A DNA stretch of 64,000 nucleotides from the NCBI RefSeq assembly GCF_015832195.1, contig NC_052027.1:9792149-9856148 (forward strand), written 5' to 3'. Shown one piece after another: positions 47,001 through 59,750 of this stretch (its first letter is position 1; each line of letters opens with the position of its first letter). The stretch is from Motacilla alba alba. Lineage: Eukaryota; Chordata; Aves; Passeriformes; Motacillidae. The notes under the pieces were generated by a model. The model saw only the letters and a program-made list of their open reading frames with translations. It had not been told where the DNA came from and did not search any database. A program made the translations under genes and the position numbers.

Positions 47001-50000
47001 GACACACTACCTATCCAAGGCTTGCACAAAATCAGTAACAGCCCAGCTTTACTGTGTACAGACTTGCTAAAATCCCAATTGTGTCTGGAGGACCGGCAGC
47101 TGTGGCTGGCAGGCACGTACAGTCCACCAGTACCACAGGAACTGCCACTAAGCGGCCACCTGGGACTGCGGTCCCAGCCCGTGTCACGTTCAAGGGATGT
47201 CGGATTTATCCCCCTCTGCTGCCAACCATTGGTGTCCACCCAGCCATTCCCAATTACAGGAACTGTCTACAAAGGCTGCAAGGGTGGGGGGTACGGGCGA
47301 TTCTCCCTGGTGAAGAAAAGCCAAGAAAAGTAAGTTTGTTTAGTGAAAGGCATTGTCTTTTTCCTTAATGGGGTTGGAGTTTCATTTCCTTTAGCTATGT
47401 CCCACTGGGTGAGGCTAAAATGGCTCTTAAGGGAAATAGTCTGACAGAGATGCTGAAACAATATGTTGTCACCGCCCAGGTCAGAAGCAGAGAATAATAG
47501 GTTATTTTTACTGTATCACTTAGTAGGGATGGTATCCGAGATCTAAGTCCATCAGATTCCCCCAAGGAAATATATTGTGAAAAAATGCTCTTGCAACCAC
47601 ACAGTCCAAAAGGAGCGATCCAAGTCTGAGGCATACGTCTGCCTCCCAGAGACACACGTCTGCCTTCCAGGAGCCACATCTGACTGTGAGAGTACCCCCT
47701 CCAGGAAGCTTCAGATGGCCCCAGGAAGCTTTGGCTTCATCTGATGAACTCAATATGGATAAATAAAAAGCAGCAGTCAAGCCTGCTATTTATGGTGTGC
47801 CCCTAGGCCGAGCCCAGTCACACTGCAAGAGCAAGGGGAGAAAAAATCCAGACGGGGCCAGGCCCAGAACTGCTCTCACATACAAACCCTCATTAACTGA
47901 GGATGGAGTAATCAATTATCAAATCGATGCTGGTAAACTATGGAAAAACAGAACAAGGGATCAAGCATGGGCACTTTGCACTTCTCAAGTATCTGCACAC
48001 TGGTGTGGCCAGGAGGCCCTTCCACAGGAGAGTCACGTGTCTGTGCCTTGCACAAATTTCATCAGGTGAAATACCCTGCAATAACCCAGGCTCTCTGGCT
48101 GCCTCCCATAATTGATCAGTCTTTGATGCACAGGTGAAAATATCTCCATAAGAGGAGTGCTTTCACAGCCAGCTTGGCTTGGGCCATCCCCTGGGCTACA
48201 GCTATGAGATCTTCACACGTAGAGTCTGCACCTCAGATAACCCATACCCTTTAAAAAATACTGGCATTGAAATGTAATCCCTCATAACACGCAGAAAAAA
48301 ATAAGGGGTAGAGGAAGGGGCAGGCGCTGCACAGACAGGGCAGACGGTGAGCGATGGCCATGAGGGAAGGCTGCCAGCACAGCCAGGACCTGCTGGTTGT
48401 CAAAACAGACACAACTCCCAATACTGCTGAACTACTGACTTTTTTTGTCAGACGACCCATGGATTACACATCTGAAAATACACTGTGTTCAGTATTTGCT
48501 TTGGGATTACAGTAATGATCCCCTCCAAGCTTCTTACAGCCAAAGACGAGTGACCGATGCACAGCAACACCTTCCAGGAGGAGCCTCGAGGACAAGCACA
48601 TCACAGATGCCACCTCATTTAATAGTTAATAAAAATCAAATCTTTCAAACAGTATTTTTCCAAATGCTGATGGAAATGGGAAAATCAAAGTCTGCCTGAA
48701 CACAGATATGTGTTTGTAAATATTTACACATGCTAAAATGCATGCCCTGTCTTGCATCTGAACATCAGAAACCACAGCAAAGCAAATGCTTCTTTTTTGG
48801 CCAATGCATATAAACTTTGATTAAAGATTCAGTATACTGAATTGTTGACTAGAGTGGTAACTGAATGTTTTTTTTTTCTTGCTTCTCTTTCTGTTGGAAA
48901 ACTAAAAGCAAAGTACACATTCAGAGTGCCTTTCACCTTGATGGGAATGTTGCTTGAAGAATGACTGTATGGCTGTATCACTAATTTTATGGATTATTTT
49001 TGCAATATGATATGTATCATCATTACTTCTGCTTTCAAAGCTTCTCTAGTAAGTTCAGCCTGTGCAGAATGCATATCTTGAGCTTCTCAGGACTCTCTGA
49101 TCCTTTTCTGCCTCAATGACTTTTGAAAGACATCAGTTTATCACATTATAATTAATTCTTCTAACCCCGTTTAAGCTCACTGCTTCTTTAGACATTGCCA
49201 TCTCTCTTATTTTTCTGTCATTTATTTTGTGTTCTGCAAATAGAAATCAATTTTATTCCCTTAAAAACTGAGCTTTCCTAGAACTGCCAATCTATTTGTG
49301 GGTTGGCTCTTTAAAAAATTATTATTATTTTTCATTCACATTCATGAATATTTCAGAATTAGATGCCCTGATTGCTGGATCAGAGCTGGTCTTCAAATAA
49401 GCAGCTTCCACTTTCATTGAGAACAGTGGAAAAACTGCTATTGATTTCAACAGTAGTAGGATCAGGTCCCAAATAAAACTGCATTTATTATGTTTGGCTC
49501 ATTTCCTAGGATTACTTGGAACTTTGAAAGCTGTAATTCTTGATGTTGACAGCTCTCCCTCCCTCCCAGGGCAGTGTGGTTAAGCCAATCGATACATGAT
49601 TAAAATAAACAGCCCCTTGATCAAACTCATGGCTGCAGTGCAAGTCTTTCAGATCTGGAGGGAAAAAAAGCCTTTATGTCTGCCAGCCCTCAATGCCCCA
49701 CCAGTATCAAAGGAGCACCTGACTTCACTTATTGTCCCTAATTCATATGCAAGTTCATTCTGCTTCATTGAACAAGATACCTACAATTTCTGAAAAATAA
49801 TACCACTCTCTTTACTGCACACACTGCCTCTCTTCCTCTTAAAAACTGCCCCTAAAAATTCTCTGAACTGCAGCTCACTGTTCTGTCTTTTAATGGATTC
49901 CTCTTTTTCTGTATACTTTTCCCTGGGTTTGGGCTGTTATTTAAACCCTAGAATCCATTTGTCCTTTCTTCTTAGTTTTTGCTCCAACTTTCTCCATCTC

Positions 50001-52680
50001 CCTTCTCACTTCTTCATCATTTCTTTTTCTTTCACTGTGATGCTTTTTTTAAGTCTTCTAAGACTGACTGGAAAATCTGCTACTGAAAATTATCTAGGAG
50101 GAAAATGAACTTCTTTATAAAGCTGAAGCCTACTCTAAAAGAAAAGCCCAGGGCTTAATGCAATTTCTTTTTCATCAGTTGGGGTCTGGACAAAAGGTAT
50201 CTTTTTTCCCTACATGCTTTTTTTTCTTGCTGCTGTTTCCATTCATGTTCTTCAAATGCTTCAAATAGGCACCATGTCACAGCACCGAGCTGTTATAAAA
50301 TCCTGCATCTTTGCTCAGATTTCAGCAGCAGAAAATCTGCAGTCACATAATATTTTCGATGCTCATTTTGTTCTACTTATTTATGTCAAAGAACAAAGCA
50401 GTTACAACTAAACCCGGAACAGGAGGAAATGAAAAACTCCTTTTCCGTTGTGTGGGGTGGAAAGGAGGAAAATGAACACCCACAAATTCCAATGGATTTC
50501 AGAGGGAGCATGACCCTGACCCTAAACAGGGGCTGAGGCAAAGATGATGCTTCTCCAGCCTCAGAGATGGAGCCCGATTCCCCTGGAGATGGCACAGGGC
50601 AGTCCTGGCAGTCAGTAGGGAGAAGCATGAGATGCAGTGGAGGTCTGGCACACTGAGCCACACCAGTTATGACTCTGTCCTACTGAAATCCCCTGTGGGA
50701 TTGCACAGTGTCTCCTGGACCCCAAGTGTCCTGCCTGGAGAGCCATGGTGCTCCCGCTGTGTCCCCTCCTCAGAGAAGCAAGCCCAGGGGTTGCTCTGGC
50801 AAAGATAACCAAGGGGAAGGAGAGAGGAGTTGGCAGAGGCAGAGACTGAGGGGAAACTGCTGGTAACTCTGTGCAGGAGAACAACCAGTTAAAACTTGGG
50901 TTTGCTCACGTGAAGCCAACTGCTGACCCAATTTAATGCCTCTGGGTGTGCCAGCTCACAGCCTCCTGACTGTCAACAGGCTGGAAAGAAGCACCAGCTT
51001 CTCACTGCCATCCCTGCCTGCTCCCCCTGCTCTACACCCACTGTGAAAGTGGAAAACCATGACTTCTCTGGGTGACACCACCTCTTTGAACTTAAGAGAG
51101 GGCCCTTAACAAAATGCATTCTATCCATGTGGTGTAGCAAGCTGACGGTTTTCCAAGCAAGATGGGCATTGTTGAAGAAGATTCAACAAGCTGTGCACAT
51201 CCTCAACTCTTCAGCCTCCTTGTACCCTGAAGTTATACACCTTCTGACCAAGGGAACAAGAATTGTTGTATTTTACTTTCAGTTCTGAAGGTCTGCATCT
51301 GAATGGATTGCAATTCTCTATCAACCCCTGGTGTCAATTAAGTAATTTCTATTGCCACAAATAAACCACATCAAAATCAATTAAGGGATGTCCTTCATCC
51401 TGCTGTATAAAAAGGCAAACCCCCTAAAGCTTATGAACTCAGTCAGTGGTATGCACTGTACCTATTGAATTTTTTGCATGTGATTAATAGTGTATTGATC
51501 CTATGTGACACTTCTGAAGGCACTTGCAACACATGATAATGTCAGACAGCAATTTCCATGCTACAGTAATGGAGCACTGCCCCCGTGCAGGGAAGAGAAA
51601 CAATAAAGTAGTAATTTAGAGAGGCAAATGTGCAATAAAACATATGAATTCATTATATCAAAGTAGTTTTTTCTTGGAGATAAATCATTTCACCCTCACC
51701 TGCTTTTTCTTTCATGCTGATTCTAAATTTAGCCTTAAATTAACTGAGTTTACCAATGCTAATGTTCAGGGCATTCTCACAATTGAGGAATACTGTATTT
51801 TTTCATTATGTTTTCTAACTAAGTAAAAAACAGATGGATGTGTAAGATTATACATTTTTGGAGAAACAAGTAGAGTCTTCTATACCCAGCAATGGCTTTG
51901 ATCAGCTGCTGCCATACCTGCCTAGGCCACCTCCACACAAAGCCAGAGTTGTGTTTTCACTGCCTCTATCCATTCATCTTAAACAATAACTGAGGACAGA
52001 TTTTTATCCCACCTGTGGCAGCTGTACAAACATGTCATACAGTACCTTATTCCCAGAAATCTAGATCCCCACACCATCACTGGAAGGGAACAATCCTTTC
52101 TTCTTCTTTGTTCCCGTGCCCCATCTGCCCAACACCTGATTTTTTTTTTTTTTCTAGAGTACATTAATGGAAGGAAGAGTTGTGCAACACGGCACTGTGG
52201 GTGGAAAGCAGCCAGCCAACCTGCACCAGGAAAACAGCTATTACACGCACGCGATCCGCAGTGTTAGTCCCATTACAGGGCTATAAAACCTGAGCAGGTT
52301 ACAAAGCCCTGAGGGCTGGGCCATGAGCACTAAAACCTAATGGTGAGAGTGAGCTACTTTTGATTTTAGCCTTGACTTCTCCTCCATGATGGCAGTAAAT
52401 ATCAGCAAAAATACGACTCGGTGACAGAAATGAGCTGTAATCTTTTAAGAAGTGGAGTATCGACCCTTTGCTGATGAACCAGGGTACCCAGGTGACTGGG
52501 GTGCTCTGCCAGTGCACCTCTTCTCACAGGCCTTCAGCCACAGAGATTTCCTAAGCACCTTGAGGTTTAATTTACTGTTGTTGTTTTCTTTCCTTCAAGC
52601 AAAAACAAGAAAAAAAAAAGGGAACAAAAACTTTAGGCGTATGAAGCTTTGCACAGGAAATGAAATTGAAACCACTGACA

Positions 52681-52717
52681 CGGCAGCGCAGCAGCGCGGG
52701 CGGGTCTGCAGGAGACG
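52681..52717. other. Short CpG cluster
   Basis: Six CpGs in 37 bp (cggcagcgca, gcagcgcggg, cgggt, gacgtg) in otherwise AT-rich DNA. Too short for a CpG island. No promoter motif is obvious. Confidence 0.5.
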
Positions 52718-54913
52718 TGCAAAAAGAAGAAGTGGCAAAGCTGATGAACAAGCTCAGGGAGAGCACAACTTTGCAAAACAGATTGGTGAAACATAGATTT
52801 TCGCACACAAAAAAGTGAAGCTCTGTAGCTACTATGATATTTATTTGCTCTCCTGCAGCTGGTGCCAGGTGCTGGCTTGCACGGTCGGACAATGGCATGT
52901 TTTGTTTAATCCCAGAACAGCCTTGGCTCTGTCTCCAGCTGCAGCCCCGTCCTCTCAATTTCCCTGGCTGCCCAGAGCCACTCACTGTGCTCATGGAGGA
53001 CATTTGAGAAGGAATACCACTATGTCCTACAGGCCTTGCAATGGGCATTATTTCAGCAAAATAAATAAATAAAGTTCTGAGTTGCAAATAGAACCTTTGG
53101 TACTGACCACTAAACCACCATGCTTTTAAATACCATGTGTTTCAGACTGATTCCCAACCAGAGGTGTATTTTCAGTTCAGTTTTGCCATGGGTCTCTGAC
53201 ATTTGCTTTCACAGACCGAGAGCTGTGCTCATTTTTATGTCAAGAGATATGAAAACCAAACAGTGCCAGAACAAATACTTCACTTTTCCAAGGAAACTAA
53301 CACATAAACCACTTCTGCATACCATGGTCTGCAAAGTGCAGAGCACTCACCAAGCAGGAACAAAACCCTGGGCTCACACACTACTGGGACAAAAGCCCCA
53401 CAGAATTCACTCTCGAATTGCAGCCTCCAAAGGGAATTGTATTAGAGCAAAGGCTGACTCCAATACAAGACACAAGTATCTGCAGTCCCATCTTCCTACC
53501 AGGGTCAATCCCACAGGCTACAGGTACTTGTTTACTTGTTTTTCTGTTGGCTTTTGCAGGTAAGCTTCCCCAAATACAGCATGACAATATGTGAACAGCC
53601 TGAGTATTTTTCTCCACCTCGTCTTATCTTTTCAAACAAATGCTAGCTGATGGTTTCATTGCAGGTTGCTTTTATAGTCCTGGCCTGACTACTATAAACT
53701 GAACTTGCTCCTGTTACCGTCCGAGGATTTTTCTTAGTGCAATTTCATCTTTTGAACACACTTAAATAGGATACCAATATGGCACATTAACTTTATTAGC
53801 TAAAGCTGTCTTCATCATGACTACAATTACTTTTCACTACTTGGTTTTCTTATGCAAAAGTTAATAATGGACAGGTGGGAAATTGTTTGCAGTTCCACTT
53901 TAAACAACAGGCACCTGACAAGCTGCTGAGATAGTAACAAAACCACTTTGCATGCAAAGTAATGGCAGAAAGTGAGAGACTTCCTTTGGTTGACTTGTCT
54001 GAATTTTTGGAGGTGACTTTTGCAAGAGCTACATGAACTTGTGATAGCTTTACAGAAGGAGAAATCACCTAGGTGATTCAAAGTCAAATGTAGTGCTTGA
54101 AGTTCCACATTTGGATACTATCTGTCCATGAAATTTGACTAGTAACCTACTGCTTGTGTACTGCACAAAAAGCAGTGGAGAAGGGAACTTCAACCCTACT
54201 GAGCAACAGTATCTCCCATTCTATATTCCCTCTACCAGGCACAAAACCTTTTTCACACTTAAAGAGCAGTACCCTGCATCATTTAAGCAGGATCTGTATG
54301 AGGTGAGAGTATTTATGTGGTTACAGAAAAGGGAGGGCAGCAATGAAAGCAAAAATCTTGATTTTAGAATCTTGTCTTGTATAAAAAGGGACAAAAAAAG
54401 CTTTTGGTTGCTCCTATTTAGTCCTTCTTCAATCCACTATGGTAGCCCCATTTGTAAACTTTACTTTTGACAGAACCTGATGGGAAACCAGGTGTTTACA
54501 TAAGCAATATACTGCTTGTTGATAAAGTAGAGAGATGGAGAGAAAGTATCTTATCTTGTCAGACTTGAAAAAGAAACCCTATGAAATATTCCCATTTTTT
54601 TTCCCACCAAGGGAGTTTTAGAAGGGGTTTTTTTTGGGTTTTTTTTGCATTAGAATAGCTACATCATTGTTCAAAATCCCCTAGGCTGATATGGTGAATC
54701 TGAGTGTGATCTTGCTTTCTCTCAGCACAAGTAAAATAACATTGTTCTGATGAAGGGCGTTTTTTTGGCTAACATATGGGCTGACCATGAAAATTTGCTA
54801 CCCGATGGAGCTCGCAGATGCCCCTGTGCACGTCCCAGCTTTCTGGCAGACAGCTGCAGGGCTGGGAGGGCCTTGAGCTGAGGAGCAGATGCTCTGTGCA
54901 GCATTAACTCCCT

Positions 54914-54957
54914 CACGTGGTTACGGCCGCATGAGGAAACCAGCACGTAACGGCCCG
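54914..54957. other. Short CpG cluster with an E-box
   Basis: Six CpGs in 44 bp, including CACGTG at 54914-54919, in AT-rich surroundings. It could be a small regulatory element. Function unknown. Confidence 0.45.
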
Positions 54958-55394
54958 GCCAGGGCAGTTGGTGGCTCACTAAATCCTAAATACCCCAAAG
55001 CTCTCTTCAAGGCTGCTAGAGAATAAGATTTGTCACTGAAAAGGGAAAAAATAGTGATATTTGCTTTTAAATACTTATAATCCTGTTATAATTATGCTTT
55101 ATACTCCTCAATTGATTACTTCAGTTGGAACTTACTGAAGATTTGAAGAGAACTCAAGAGAAATCCTGCAACAAATTCCAAATAATTTCAGAGATATCCA
55201 AATTTCACCAACAAAGCTCATCTGAGGTCATTGTTTACATCTTGATATTGTTCCCATGTAAGTAAAACCTCTGTCACCTCACTGACCTTTGCTCCTGTTC
55301 TATACAGGCATGAATGACAGGGAGTGAGGAGTTAATGGCATGCACAGCACTATGGCTGAATCAGTAAAGGAAGTGGGCATTAAACAGAACCATA

Positions 55395-55590
55395 AAGTAA
55401 TTCAGGGTAGAAGGCATTTCTGGAGGTCACATTGCCCAGCCTCCTGCTCAAAGAAGGGCCAATATCAAAATCAGACTGGCTTGCTGATGGCTTTAGATGG
55501 TCAAGCTCTGGCCAAGTGTGGAGACTGTACAGTCCCTGTGCAACTTGTCCCACTGCTTCTGCTCAGGATGAACATTTATTCCATATAAAC
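55395..55590 (-). mobile_element. CR1 LINE fragment, decayed
   Basis: On the plus strand the order ttctggaggtcacattgccc, cagcctcctgctcaaagaag, ggccaa, then ggagactgtacagtccctgt, gcaacttgtcccactgcttc matches the CR1 3' region read in reverse: a 'GGAGGTCA...CTGCTCAAGCAGGGCCA' block, then 'GGAGACTCCACAACC...GGCAACCTGTTCCAGTGCT' from memory. The element is therefore on the minus strand. It is truncated and heavily diverged. Confidence 0.75.
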
Positions 55591-57628
55591 AATCTGAATG
55601 TCTCTACTGGACAAAGAAAGAAGATGAGGAGGAAAAGGGAGAGGAGGATTAATACAGAATGACAAGTTGATACCAAATGGAAGGCTCACTCTTCACTCTT
55701 CTGGTGCTGCACACATACAATACAAGCAGTTGGAAAGCAAAAGATACTGAGGGGGTCACGGTGAGTGACAATGGGTAAGCTCCAGGTTAAGAACAGGAAA
55801 AGCAACAGTCCCTGGTGGCAGCATATCAGACAATACCCATTTTAATATTCCTTTAAGAAAACCAAACAAAAAGCCTCACTGAGTGCTTCAATGCATGCCA
55901 AGCAATTATTGCTTTCCACAATGTGTCCTGTGACTCACTGTGCCACAATGAACTGGCATATGGTGCTCATTCAGGGTATATAACTCACACATTAGCTCTG
56001 AAGAGCTAATAGTTACTTGGACTCTAGTTAATTTTGGGGGTTTTTAATTTCCCTATGGCAATGCAATAAATGTCATGCTTCTTATTGTATTATTATTTTT
56101 TAAAAGTGTTTTTAGTGGCAGGCAAGTGTCATTAACGCCTCAAATCTCTCGTATGCAATGAAAATCAATTCAAACAAACTCTGGCATGCGAAAGCACATA
56201 AATAACTGGTAAATACTACCTGTGGTCTTCTGGGTCCAGATTTGACTGATGCCAAGAGCAATCAACTCCTTTTTGGCTGCAAAGGATAGGAGGGCACTCA
56301 ATACCTTGCAGAAGGCACTCAGTACCTGGCAAAAATCAAGCTTTCTGTGTGCCAGCTCCCCATGAAAGAGCAAACCGTGAAGCATGTGCAACAAAAAGGG
56401 TTCTCTTCTCTGGCAAGGGAAGGCAATCTCCCAGAGAGACACAGAGCCAGCTCTCTGTAGGGTGTCAAATACTATTCTGGGCTGGAAAGGGGGCACTTTC
56501 TCTTATAAAAGGAAACATAAAAAGTAACAAAGCTTCTCTCTTTGAGTGAGTCTGCCCAAGAGCAGTAGACTAGAAATCCAATTTTCATCATGAAGAAAAC
56601 ATCAGAGATGCTTAAAAGCAGAGACTGAGTAGTGGCAGAAAAAACTGTGTGCAATTACAAGAAAATTCTTCTCCTGTAATCAAGATGCCTCAAATGAGCC
56701 CAGGCTGCACCATGACTTGTGATTACAATCAAAAAAACACGGCTTCAAGAGTTCTGATGGAGCTTTCCACCATACCCAGATGACTTCATGGGGGTAAGAA
56801 TCCTGTAGAGGTAAGGGCTACTTATCACTTGTATACACTTGGCAAAAGTACACTGAAGCCACTGCTATTCATTAGCAGAAGTGGATTAGAAAGATGGAAG
56901 TGGCTAATTCAGATTTTGTCCATGTAGGGACTCAGAGCTGCAGCAGAAGTGAACAGGGTTGAAGGCCAGCAGGGCTGATCCCTGAGAAGGGGGCCCGACT
57001 TTTGACATAATTTGCACAATAAAGCAATAGCAATGCTACTGGAATCAACAAAACTATGCTGGAATAAATCCGTTGATAATTATATCCTGAATTTGTATGT
57101 CTTTGAGCTAATTTCATAGGTATCAAACATTATTAACACCTCAAATGTGACTTGGAAGGCAAAACATAAACACTTCAGCCTTGCTCCTGATCCCCAAGGA
57201 CACAATTATTCCTTCAGTCGTTTCCTGTATAGACCAAATGCAATGATTACTAATACAAATATTAGTAATTTTTCCCTGCGTTTTTGCTTTACAAAACATG
57301 AATTTGGACTGTGTCATCTCAGGTGTTTTCTTTAGCATTTAACACAACAGTGATGGAATAATATGGGCATGACTTTAGTATGAATGACTCTGCCTATTTC
57401 CTCACCTTTAATCTCCTGAACTCTTTAGTTGAGTGGAAGATAGTAGAAATTGTGCCTGAACCAAGACTCCCAGCATTTGACCTGCACTTTTTTGTCACTG
57501 CTCTGTAGGTTCTTTGCTAATGGTCACAATATATTCCCCATCTCCTTATAAATATCTTATTAAAATTTTTGTTGCATCTCACTGAGCTACCTTCCTAGGT
57601 AGCTCTAGGAATGCGTTCAAGAAAAGGC

Positions 57629-57670
57629 AAAAGTACATAACTATTAAGTAAAAGTACATAACTATTAAGT
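57629..57670. repeat. Perfect 21-bp tandem duplication
   Basis: aaaagtacataactattaag plus t occurs at 57629-57649 and again at 57650-57670 without mismatch. Confidence 0.96.
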
Positions 57671-57785
57671 AGAACTCAGGCCTTTTTCCAATCAAAAGTC
57701 ATATTCATTATGCAAAAATGTCAAATGTCCTTCATTTCACCCAAGGAAATAAAACCAGCATTTAGACAATAACCACCTTCTCCTC

Positions 57786-57821
57786 AGTGCAAAGACCTTC
57801 CTGAGTGCAAAGACCCTCCTG
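57786..57821. repeat. 18-bp tandem duplication
   Basis: agtgcaaagaccttcctg (57786-57803) is followed by agtgcaaagaccctcctg (57804-57821), with one mismatch. Confidence 0.95.
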
Positions 57822-59189
57822 CCAGAGAAGGAAATGCTGCCCTTGACCAAATCCCAAACGTTCATTCTCTTATTGGCTAATTCATGACAGTGTTAGCTAG
57901 ATTTTCATTACAGAGCATTATTTGTAGCTGCTGTTTTCATAAAGCAGCTGTAATAAACAAATGAGATTGTTTGATTGACCCAGTCAGGCCTGGGTCAGAA
58001 TCATATGCATGCCATATAGCAACCAAAATGTGTTTCAGATGAGGAAATAACCTAACTTCTCCAAACAACCTTTTAAAAGTAAATGATGGTTGTGCTGAAT
58101 GAAATGTTTTAACAACTGCACTATGCGCTATTTTTCTCCAGCCTAAATGCAGACAGGATTTATTTTATTTCTGTTCTGGTCTGTACAGGTACAAATGGGC
58201 ACCCTGGATGTGGATCACACTGGTAAGATCAATGGAAAGCGGGATCAATACCGAGACCCAGACCCAGACCAGAACTTTGCAGCTGCTTCCCACCTTGATT
58301 TATGTGCATCTAAAAGCCCTAACCCACGTCAGACATTCAGATACCAAACTCAGAGCTTGTGGTTTGCCCTCATCTCTGCATCATTTACTTTTTCCACTCA
58401 TTGCCCCTCAACCACAGCTTGCCGTATTGACAGTCCAGACACTTATTTAGAATAAGTAAACACGGTGCCCTCTCCAACCCAGTTTGGCTGTTTCACAGCT
58501 GGTGCTGCACTTCAGAGCCTGATCCCACAAACCTGCTTCGTGACAGCACCGAACAAACATCCTCTAAAAAGCTTTCCACTCATAGCTGGGGTTTTTTGGG
58601 TTGGGTGCTCGGTCAGTTCTGTGACTCACCAGCCTTACAGTATTTTTCGTGGTGCAGGTGCCACCACCTGAGTGGTCCAGGTTTCCCCAGAGCAGTGGGA
58701 AAGACAAGATGAAATCCCAGGGGCCAAGACAGAACCTTAACTCTTCTACAAGAGAAGTCTAATGTCCAGCAGATGTTCAGCTGACTACAGCCCCAGGAGA
58801 GCTGAGGAAAAGATGATCTGCTGTGGGGAAGACCACATCATGCCATACACAGAAGAGGTACAGAAACAATATTCTTATTGTATAATGAGGAAAGGGACAA
58901 AATGAAGACAAAGGAGAAGGCTAAACATGCCAGTTTTTATGAACTTTTTTAACTAGAGGAAGGAAAACCAGGGAAGATATACAAATAAGAATGATGAAGC
59001 TGGACTAACATGTAAAAGACATCTGTAATAGGTATCAGAATATTAAAACTTGATGTTCTTTTCTCTACATATGGTAAAACACTAACAACTTCTATGTAAA
59101 TGATAAAATCCCAGGGCATTAAAATAAATAATGGCATACTGCTTCAAAATCTTCCTGGATAAAATAAGGGGCATGCAATGGGATGGGGA

Positions 59190-59750
59190 TTCAGTGTTAG
59201 AAAGTATAAAGCCCAACATCCCAGGAGAGCAGTTACATTGCCTGAGGAGCAGCTAGCAAAGCCATGAATCCAAGAATAACCTAAAGGTGACTGCAGGTAA
59301 GATTAGCCAAGTAATAGAGTTTCTCTGTGTGACGCTTCTGAGTGATGTAGAAGGGTCAAAGGCTAAGCTATTTCTGGATGTGGACAAGGGAAGGGGGGAT
59401 AGGAAATCTAAAGCATAATGCTATGTCAAAACAGCCACAGTGAACAAATTATGAGTTGTTCAAGTCTCCACAGATCAGAAAGGAGATAGAGAAATTAAAG
59501 GAAATACAAATAAGGACAACAAAAGTGATCTAAGGAGAGAGTACGAGAGCTAAAATTAATATGTTCTATAAAGGAGAAGACTCCTGGGCTGAAATCCAGC
59601 TATAAATACCTTCCAGGTAATGTGTGGAGAGGAAGGTAATTAATCTACCTCAAAAGATAGTAAGACAAAAAGGAATTGCTTGAATTTAGGAATGGAAAAA
59701 TTCAGGATATATAATAAGAAAAAGTCGTTTGAAGAGACACATCTGCTCAA
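59190..59750 (+). mobile_element. Ancient CR1-like LINE fragment
   Basis: Plus-strand pieces align by eye with the CR1 reverse-transcriptase 3' region in order: gctagcaaagccatgaatcc; aaggagaagactcctgggct; tataaataccttccaggtaa; gtaagacaaaaaggaattgc; ggatatataataagaaaaag. These correspond to CR1 stretches such as 'GAGAAGGCTC..', 'TACCTGAAGG..', 'GACAGGACAAG..GGCAATGG' and 'AGATATAAGGAAAAA'. The copy is very old and carries no open frame. Confidence 0.6.

Noticed and set aside
52572..53087. 171-codon minus-strand frame
   Set aside because: Composition looks random. It is driven by poly-A/T stretches and has no known motif.
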